This document shows positions 5,206 to 10,068 of a DNA stretch of 10,068 nucleotides, piece by piece. Below the pieces are notes generated by a model. That model was given only the letters and a program-made list of their open reading frames with translations. It ran no database searches and was not told where the DNA came from. The number at the start of each line of letters is the position of its first letter. The stretch's first letter is position 1. Made by a program: the position numbers and the translations under genes. Origin of the DNA: an uncultured Sediminibacterium sp. (lineage in GTDB: Bacteria; Bacteroidota; Bacteroidia; Chitinophagales; Chitinophagaceae); the NCBI GenBank assembly GCA_937907555.1, contig CALEST010000178.1, forward strand, positions 1 to 10,068, given 5' to 3'.

Positions 5206-6777
5206 ATGAAAAACATACCTCAAACATTCCACAAAAAACTGGGCCTGCTGGCGGTAGGACTTGGTTTTATTACAATGCCTGTTCTTGCACAGGAAAAATT
5301 GAACCCAACGGTAGAAGCCATCATTAAGGAGGCCAATGACAACTCACAGTTAAAGCGATTGGGTCATGAATTAATGGACGGTATTGGACCCAGATTGGTT
5401 GGATCTACCAAAATGGTGCAAGCCAGTGACTGGGCCATTGCACAGTACAAGAACTGGGGTATTGAAGCAAAAAGAGAAAACTACGGAACCTGGAGAGGCT
5501 GGGACCGTGGCATTACCCATATTGATATGGTAGCACCCTGGACAAGATCACTGGAAGGAACACAGCTGGCATTCAGCCCATCCATGAAAAAGCCCATTAC
5601 TGCGGAAACCATTATTCTGGCGGATGTAGCGGATTCATTGGCTTTTCAGGCCTGGTTGCCCAATGTAAAGGGTAAATATGTGTTGATTGCCATGCCGCAG
5701 CCAACTGGAAGACCCGATTACAACTGGAATGAATTTGGTACCAAAGCCTCTATTGAAAAAATTCGTAAGGAGAGAAATGAAGCTACCGATGCCTGGAGAA
5801 AGCGCATTAGCAAAACCGGATTGAATGCTGCTAAATTAGCACAGGCTCTGGAGAATGCAGGTGCAGTAGGTGTAATAGGAAGCTTATGGAGCAATGGTTT
5901 TGGTGTAAACAAAATCTTTGCTGCGAATACGAAGAAAGTTCCAACCCTGGATATTGCATTGGAAGACTATGCATTGTTGTATCGTTTAACCGAATCCGGA
6001 CAAGCACCTAAAATTTCTGTTTTTGCACAATCCAAGGAATTAGGCGTTGTTCCCACTTTCAATACGCTTGCTGAAATGAAGGGAACAGAAAAACCGAATG
6101 AATATGTAATGCTATCTGCCCATTTTGATTCATGGGATGGTGGTACAGGCGCAACTGATAACGGTACTGGTACGCTTGTAATGATGGAAGCAATGCGCAT
6201 TCTGAAAGCGGTTTATCCCAATCCAAAGAGAACCATTCTGGTAGGTCACTGGGGATCAGAAGAGCAGGGCTTAAACGGCTCCCGTGCATTTGTAGAAGAT
6301 CATCCTGAAGTAGTTAAAAATTTACAGGCCCTGTTTAATCAGGACAATGGAACCGGCCGTGTGGTTAATTTAGGAGGTGCCGGATTTAAATATTCCAAAG
6401 ATTTTATTACCCGTTGGTTAGCTGCCGCTCCGTCTTATATCAGAGATACGGTTAGAACCAGTTTCCCGGGTTCTCCTGCAGGAGGTGGTTCTGATAATGC
6501 ATCTTTTATTGCAGTAGGTGCACCAGCATTTTCTTTGGGTGCATTGGGCTGGTCTTACGGTAACTATACCTGGCATACCAATCGGGATACCTACGATAAG
6601 ATTGTTTTTGATGATGTAAAACACAATGCTATTCTAACTGCTATTTTAGTTTACATGGCTTGTGAAGATCCTGAGCGTATGCCTACGGATAAAGCTGAAT
6701 TGCATGCTAGCCCACGCGGTCCGCAAACATGGCCAACACAAACCAAAGCCAAGCGTGCCGGTGGATATGAAAATTAA
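5206..6777 (+). CDS. Exported M28 family zinc peptidase
   Basis: The protein has 523 residues from ATG 5206. The N-terminus (basic MKNIPQTFHKK, hydrophobic core, MPVLA before Gln29) is a Sec signal peptide with likely signal peptidase I cleavage after VLA, giving a periplasmic or secreted enzyme. A middle insertion like a PA domain precedes the catalytic di-zinc domain (about 290-490). Its ligands are visible: SAHFD (His306, Asp308), Asp318 in GATDNGTG, Glu352-Glu353 in WGSEEQG (general base and ligand), Asp380 in NQDNGTG, and His457 in TWHTNRDTYDKI. This set fits M28 aminopeptidases and carboxypeptidase Q-like dipeptidases; the exact substrate cannot be read. A TTG at 5191 would add MYYYF before the signal sequence and is unlikely to be the start. 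The NamZ gene follows after 20 bp, implying an operon. Confidence 0.92.
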   Translation: MKNIPQTFHKKLGLLAVGLGFITMPVLAQEKLNPTVEAIIKEANDNSQLKRLGHELMDGIGPRLVGSTKMVQASDWAIAQYKNWGIEAKRENYGTWRGWDRGITHIDMVAPWTRSLEGTQLAFSPSMKKPITAETIILADVADSLAFQAWLPNVKGKYVLIAMPQPTGRPDYNWNEFGTKASIEKIRKERNEATDAWRKRISKTGLNAAKLAQALENAGAVGVIGSLWSNGFGVNKIFAANTKKVPTLDIALEDYALLYRLTESGQAPKISVFAQSKELGVVPTFNTLAEMKGTEKPNEYVMLSAHFDSWDGGTGATDNGTGTLVMMEAMRILKAVYPNPKRTILVGHWGSEEQGLNGSRAFVEDHPEVVKNLQALFNQDNGTGRVVNLGGAGFKYSKDFITRWLAAAPSYIRDTVRTSFPGSPAGGGSDNASFIAVGAPAFSLGALGWSYGNYTWHTNRDTYDKIVFDDVKHNAILTAILVYMACEDPERMPTDKAELHASPRGPQTWPTQTKAKRAGGYEN

Positions 6778-6797
6778 TTTCTGACAATAGATATACT

Positions 6798-8066
6798 ATG
6801 AAAAAATATTTTGGGATACTGATTGGATTGGGGTTACTGGGTTCTGCATTTATTGCAGATAATAATGGAGACAAAAATGCCTTTGCCGGCAAATCCATTA
6901 AAGAGGGGCAATTGCGCGTATCTGCCCCCTTTAAAAATCAACCCATTAAAACCGGAGCCGATCAAACTGAGAAATATCTTTCTTATTTGAAAGGAAAAAG
7001 AGTAGCACTTCTTGCAAATCCAACTACCATTGTAGGAGACAAGCATTTTGTAGACAGCATGTTAAAGCGGGGCGTGAACATTGTAAAAGTGTTTGGACCT
7101 GAACATGGTTTCAGAGGAAATGCCAGTGCAGGTATTAAAGTTGCCGATGAAGTAGATCCGGCAACCGGCGTAAAAGTGGTATCGCTCTATGGTCCTAAGC
7201 GTAAGCCTTCCAAAGAAGATATGGCAGATGTAGACCTGATGATTTTTGATATTCAGGATGTAGGTTGTCGTTTCTATACCTATATCAATGTGCTCAGTCA
7301 TATTATGGAAGCCTGTGCCGAAAATGGGAAAGAGTTGTTGATTTTAGACAGACCCAATCCCAACGGATACCTGGTGGATGGCCCTATTCTCGACATGAAA
7401 TTCAAATCGGGGATCGGGATGTTCCCTATCCCGATTGCACATGGTATGACCATTGCAGAATTTGCACAGATGATTAATGGAGAAGGATGGTTGCCCAACA
7501 AGATGCAGGCGAAATTGAAAATCATTAAAGTGGCCAACTATGCGCACGATATGGATTATGTGTTGCCTGTAAAACCATCCCCCAATCTGAATACACAACA
7601 GAGCATCATACTGTATCCAACTACCTGTCTGTTTGAAGGGACAGTGCTGAATCATGGTAGGGGAACCCAATATCCTTTTACCATTTTCGGCAGTCCTTTA
7701 TACAAGGGTATTTATGATTTTTCGTTCACACCTACTTCCATCAAAGGAATGGCTGAAACGCCATTGCATATGGACAAAGTATGTTATGGAATTGATTTGC
7801 GTAAAGTAGACCTTGCTGAATTGAAAAAGAAAAACAGAATCCAGATTCAGTGGATGATAGACTTGTACAACAAGTTTCCTGAAAAAGATAAATTCTTTGA
7901 TCGTTCTCAAAGCAATCAGATTGGTGATATCAATAAATTGATTGGAAACGATTTGTTCAGAAAACAAGTTGCCGAAGGCAAATCGGTAGAAGAAATTTAT
8001 GCCAGCTGGGAGCCTGGTTTGTCTGAGTACAAAACCATGCGCAAGAAATATTTGCTATACCCTTAG
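6798..8066 (+). CDS. namZ: NamZ-type exo-beta-N-acetylmuramidase (DUF1343, GH171), exported
   Basis: The protein has 422 residues. It matches DUF1343, the family in which NamZ (Bacillus YbbC, Tannerella NamZ) was shown to remove MurNAc from the non-reducing end of peptidoglycan fragments. Conserved segments are GKRVALLANPTTIVGD (66-81), VKVFGPEHGFRG (96-107), LMIFDIQDVGCRFYTYI (147-163), LILDRPNPNG (181-190), PSPNLN (260-265), YPTTCLFEGT (273-282), NHGRGTQYPF (285-294) and the C-terminal SWEPGLSEYKTMRKKYLLYP (403-422). The N-terminus (MKKYFGILIGLGLLGSAFIA) is a signal peptide; no cysteine follows, so it is soluble periplasmic or secreted. It is 20 bp behind the M28 peptidase gene. It ends in a 4-nt tail-to-tail overlap with the ChaN-like gene, and a terminator-like hairpin begins 36 nt later. 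The usual MurNAc uptake and kinase genes are absent from the window. Confidence 0.88.
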   Translation: MKKYFGILIGLGLLGSAFIADNNGDKNAFAGKSIKEGQLRVSAPFKNQPIKTGADQTEKYLSYLKGKRVALLANPTTIVGDKHFVDSMLKRGVNIVKVFGPEHGFRGNASAGIKVADEVDPATGVKVVSLYGPKRKPSKEDMADVDLMIFDIQDVGCRFYTYINVLSHIMEACAENGKELLILDRPNPNGYLVDGPILDMKFKSGIGMFPIPIAHGMTIAEFAQMINGEGWLPNKMQAKLKIIKVANYAHDMDYVLPVKPSPNLNTQQSIILYPTTCLFEGTVLNHGRGTQYPFTIFGSPLYKGIYDFSFTPTSIKGMAETPLHMDKVCYGIDLRKVDLAELKKKNRIQIQWMIDLYNKFPEKDKFFDRSQSNQIGDINKLIGNDLFRKQVAEGKSVEEIYASWEPGLSEYKTMRKKYLLYP

Positions 8067-8929
8067 TAGGTATTGGTCATATCTGTATCTACACAAATAA
8101 TAAAGTCTGCTTTGCCTTTGTTCTCGGCAAGCAGACTTTTTATATTGGCCTGACTTACCGTAGAAATAGTGCCGATTTTAAGATCGGGTTTTTGTTGTTT
8201 CAGATACCAGTTAATGCCATCGTAATTGTCAGAATGATAGGCTCCGTTATAATGTAAAAATAAAGAGCCGGGTGTGTGATGCTGTAAAATGAAGTGTGCC
8301 ATGGTTGCATCCTTGCTGGCTTGGGCCTTGGGCATATTGTCTGTTGCATGAACGCCCATCATCTTCATCATGTTTACATAGCCTGGCAGGTTGGCATCAT
8401 AAGCCATTGGAAGAGGTGCCATCCATTTTTTTTCTTCAGCGGATAGACTGTCCAGTTTTGTGAAACCACCCTTGTTTACCAGTGCTGCATATTTCCTGGG
8501 AATATTGGTAGCAATAAAAGGAATGGCATTTGCTTTTGCAAAATTTACCAATGGGGCATAGTCGGTGGGATAATTTTTCCAAAGCCGCGCATTGGAGTCT
8601 AAACCCTTTGCGCTGAGTTTGCCAGCAAGGTATTGATTCAAGGGTTCCTGGTTGTCTGCTTCAAACATTTCTGCTCCCAATACCATTTGCCTTTCCGCAT
8701 GCAGGTCTTTGGTTACCGCCAATTGCAGCCAATGTGCAATGGCATTGTTATGGTATTCGCCGAATAAAACAATATCCTTTTCTTTTAATTTACGAATCAT
8801 TTTTGCATAGGAAACTTTCTTTCCATTTGCGTCAAACAAAGTATAAGGGTTTTTCTGTTGCGCCATGGTTTCTGTGGATGCAACAAAACCTGCTGCTAAA
8901 AAAAGTAGCGTATAAAGGAACTTTTTCAT
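8063..8929 (-). CDS. ChaN-like exported protein (haem-binding uptake family, PF04187 type)
   Basis: This 288-residue protein has a signal peptide (MKKFLYTLLFLAAGFVAS...TMA, cleavage before Gln24) and no lipobox cysteine, so it should be soluble in the periplasm rather than a lipoprotein like some relatives. The body has the ChaN/Tiki-superfamily signature: VLFGEYHNN (54-62), GAEMFEADNQEPL (85-97), FIATNIPRKYAALV (138-151), ASKDATMAHF (204-213) and LHYNGAYHSDNYDGI (225-239), ending ADFIICVDTDMTNTY. Campylobacter ChaN binds haem and is linked to iron uptake; whether this one does is unknown, and a hydrolase activity is also possible for the superfamily. It follows the WalJ-like gene by 33 bp with its own possible promoter. 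Its stop codon overlaps that of namZ, and residues 264-276 are encoded by a terminator-like hairpin. Confidence 0.85.
   Translation of the reverse strand: MKKFLYTLLFLAAGFVASTETMAQQKNPYTLFDANGKKVSYAKMIRKLKEKDIVLFGEYHNNAIAHWLQLAVTKDLHAERQMVLGAEMFEADNQEPLNQYLAGKLSAKGLDSNARLWKNYPTDYAPLVNFAKANAIPFIATNIPRKYAALVNKGGFTKLDSLSAEEKKWMAPLPMAYDANLPGYVNMMKMMGVHATDNMPKAQASKDATMAHFILQHHTPGSLFLHYNGAYHSDNYDGINWYLKQQKPDLKIGTISTVSQANIKSLLAENKGKADFIICVDTDMTNTY
8102..8139 (+). terminator. Strong terminator-like hairpin inside the ChaN-like coding end
   Basis: A left arm of 15 nt (8102-8116) pairs with a right arm of 14 nt (8126-8139) with a single bulged T, around a 9-nt loop. A TTTTT run (8137-8141) followed by ATATT ends the structure on the plus strand. 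It lies 36 nt after the namZ stop codon, just where a rho-independent terminator for the M28-namZ operon should be, yet it is entirely within the convergent ChaN-like gene (codons 264-276). On the minus strand the hairpin is followed by TTTATTATTT and could slow transcription there too. The pairing is certain; termination is inferred. Confidence 0.7.
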
Positions 8930-8942
8930 GATTCGTATTTGT

Positions 8943-8975
8943 TCCTTAAATGTAAGGATATTCTAATCAAACAAA
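8943..8975 (-). promoter_or_regulatory. Probable promoter and overlapping inverted repeat for the ChaN-like gene
   Basis: On the minus strand TTTG (8972-8975) and TACATTTA (8947-8954) match the -33 and -7 elements (5 of 6 positions for the latter) with 17 bp between them. The start would fall near 8943, about 14 nt before the ATG at 8929. A 6-bp inverted repeat (TCCTTA 8943-8948, TAAGGA 8953-8958, 4-nt gap) overlaps the -7 box and might be an operator or weak hairpin. The -33 element lies in the last codons of the upstream gene. Confidence 0.4.
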
Positions 8976-9823
8976 CTGCCCTGCTTGGGTTTTGGCGCCG
9001 GGCTAATAGTTCTTAATAGTTCCAGTGAATGCCTGGATTCAGGGTTGATTGTAATAACGGGGCTTGGACCATATCTGGAAGCAATTAATACTTCTGTTTC
9101 ATTTGCATGGGGAAGAAAATTTTGCAAAGCCAGATCTGGGTGATTGTTTTCTTTTGACAAATGAGAAAGCAATAAGTGACTCATGTTTTTGGGTCGGTAA
9201 TTCCGGAACAGGTCCAGGGCCTGCCTGTTGGAGATATGACCCTGACCATTGGTAATCCTGTCTTTCAGTGGTTGGGAGTATCGCCCATTGCGCAACATTA
9301 CTTCATCGTAATTCGATTCCAGAAAAGCAGCATGGCATTGTTGAAAATAATGGGAGACCCTGTTGCAGGCGATGCCAATATCGGTAATCACTCCAATATG
9401 GATGCCTTGATAACTTACCACAAAACTATGCGGGTCTGCGGCATCGTGTTCTTTTTGAAAAGGGGTAACCATAATTTGGTTATCGGACAAATGTTGCTGA
9501 CCTACAATTATGGGTTGATTCGCTGTAAAATTTTTTGACAAATGCCTGATGAGTTTGGGCCCGCCCTTTGCTGTTTCCGGAGTAATATAAATGGGAATTT
9601 TATATTTATTCGCAACAGTAGAGAGTCCCCTGATATGATCGGTATGCTCGTGCGAAATAAAAATGGCTTTCACTTTTTGCAGGGATAAACCCAATTGTTT
9701 CATTCTGATTTCCGTTTCTCTTAAGGAAAGCCCGATATCTATCAATACCGCATCTTCTTCGTTACCGATATAATAAGAATTACCATTGGAGCCGGAATTC
9801 AGTGAAGCAATTTGTAAACTCAT
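8963..9823 (-). CDS. WalJ/YycJ-type metallo-beta-lactamase-fold hydrolase
   Basis: From ATG 9823 the protein has 286 residues and no signal peptide, so it is cytoplasmic. The beta-lactamase fold motifs are present: SLNSGSNGNSYYIG (7-20), LIDIGLSLRE (27-36), the metal site SHEHTDHIRG (57-66: His58, His60, Asp62, His63), KEHDAADPHSF (124-134) and VITDIGIA (145-152), then ESNYDEVML (169-177), GHISNRQAL (195-203) and LLSHLSKENNHPD (218-230). These fit YycJ/WalJ, a family reported as a DNA exonuclease, with loss causing a mutator effect in Bacillus anthracis. The C-terminal tail PAPKPKQGSLFD is flexible and ends in QGSLF (281-285), a fit to the DNA sliding-clamp binding motif. A TTG three codons upstream (9832) is open but not needed. 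A -7 box (TAATTTTG, 9841-9848) supports the ATG. It diverges from the gene at 9906. Confidence 0.9.
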   Translation of the reverse strand: MSLQIASLNSGSNGNSYYIGNEEDAVLIDIGLSLRETEIRMKQLGLSLQKVKAIFISHEHTDHIRGLSTVANKYKIPIYITPETAKGGPKLIRHLSKNFTANQPIIVGQQHLSDNQIMVTPFQKEHDAADPHSFVVSYQGIHIGVITDIGIACNRVSHYFQQCHAAFLESNYDEVMLRNGRYSQPLKDRITNGQGHISNRQALDLFRNYRPKNMSHLLLSHLSKENNHPDLALQNFLPHANETEVLIASRYGPSPVITINPESRHSLELLRTISPAPKPKQGSLFD

Positions 9824-9840
9824 GAAACGCAAATAAATGC

Positions 9841-9848
9841 CAAAATTA
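9841..9848 (-). promoter_or_regulatory. -7 promoter box for the WalJ-like gene
   Basis: The minus strand reads TAATTTTG, a full match to TAnnTTTG, ending 17 nt before the ATG at 9823. It implies a leader of about 12 nt. No good TTTG -33 element is seen at the usual distance. A short inverted repeat (TGCCA 9855-9859, TGGCA 9866-9870) sits immediately upstream in the 82-bp divergent gap. Confidence 0.45.
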
Positions 9849-9905
9849 GTTTACTGCCATCTAACTGGCATGTATTTTGTTTTTATACTCCTAAAACAAA
9901 GAAGT

Positions 9906-10068
9906 ATGAAAAAGACAATCATATGGATAGTCTTATTCTTTGCCACTGGTATACAGTTGCAGGCACAGTCTCAGACACCCAAGTCGCTGGGTTTACCAGG
10001 TGACAATTTTAATTTGTTTGCTGCCTTAAAAGTGTTTCAGGAATCCAAAACCCTGGAAGCCTTTGAAA
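9906..10068 (+). CDS. Exported protein of unknown function, N-terminal fragment
   Basis: The gene runs off the right edge with 54 codons visible. It begins MKKTIIWIVLFFATGIQLQA, a clear Sec signal peptide with cleavage likely after QLQA before QSQ. The mature start includes SLGLPGDNFNLFAALKVF (residues 28-45) and then QESKTLEAFE. This GLPGDN-N-L pattern recalls secreted Bacteroidota proteins of unknown function, but I cannot name a family with confidence. The ATG at 9906 directly precedes the signal peptide and is the natural start. It is divergent from the WalJ-like gene, 82 bp away, and I see no convincing promoter box on its own strand. Function cannot be assigned from this part. Confidence 0.7.
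   Translation, partial: MKKTIIWIVLFFATGIQLQAQSQTPKSLGLPGDNFNLFAALKVFQESKTLEAFE

Noticed and set aside
7344..7670. A 108-codon open frame antisense to namZ
   Set aside because: The opposite strand encodes conserved NamZ segments; this frame has no domain features.
9176..9538. A 120-codon open frame on the plus strand inside the WalJ-like gene
   Set aside because: It is antisense to conserved metallo-hydrolase motifs and its translation looks like noise.
9855..9870. TGCCA/TGGCA inverted repeat in the divergent gap
   Set aside because: Five-base arms are expected by chance; noted only as context for the promoter entry.
1..10068. A defence island, mobile element or CRISPR-like system
   Set aside because: I found no transposase, integrase, regularly spaced repeats, terminal inverted repeats or compositional break; the genes look like stable core chromosome.

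Overview
The window looks like ordinary chromosome from a Bacteroidota bacterium, probably of the family Chitinophagaceae. The reasons are the moderate-to-low GC, start codons without Shine-Dalgarno sequences, several TAnnTTTG-like -7 promoter boxes of the Bacteroidota sigma factor, and proteins whose closest recognisable relatives are from that phylum (bifunctional nuclease family, DUF3817, NamZ/DUF1343, ChaN-like, WalJ-like hydrolase). There are no tRNA or rRNA genes, mobile elements, CRISPR arrays or phage genes, and no sign of recent transfer. The family assignment is an inference from style, not from a marker gene.

Layout. Positions 1-601 (minus) carry the start of a bifunctional nuclease family gene, cut by the left edge, and a small DUF3817 membrane protein. 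A divergent cupin gene (648-998, plus) meets the etfB-etfA pair (2765-1011, minus) tail to tail; that pair encodes the two-subunit electron transfer flavoprotein. Next comes a previously easy-to-miss 56-residue protein with a GTG start (3047-2877, minus), sharing a 34-bp divergent promoter region with a TPR-like small protein (3082-3393, plus). Then follow urocanate hydratase (3451-5136, plus) and a probable two-gene operon of exported proteins: an M28 zinc peptidase (5206-6777) and a NamZ-type exo-N-acetylmuramidase (6798-8066). On the minus strand, a WalJ/YycJ-type metallo-beta-lactamase-fold hydrolase (9823-8963) is followed by a ChaN-like exported protein (8929-8063). A divergent exported protein starts at 9906 and runs off the right edge.

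How the genes work together. EtfA and EtfB form one complex that collects electrons from acyl-CoA and related dehydrogenases. Urocanase is one step of histidine degradation, and its partner genes are not here. The M28 peptidase and NamZ are probably co-transcribed and both act outside the cytoplasm, so a peptide or cell-wall salvage role is possible but unproven. The remaining genes are independent housekeeping or uncharacterised functions.

No clear new multi-gene system is visible. The most interesting signals are smaller: a C-terminal QGSLF tail on the WalJ-like hydrolase that fits a DNA sliding-clamp binding motif; a terminator-like hairpin embedded in the coding end of the convergent ChaN-like gene; an annotated-by-reading GTG small gene; -7 boxes placed so close to start codons that leaderless mRNAs are predicted; and a repeat-plus-hairpin arrangement in front of etfBA.
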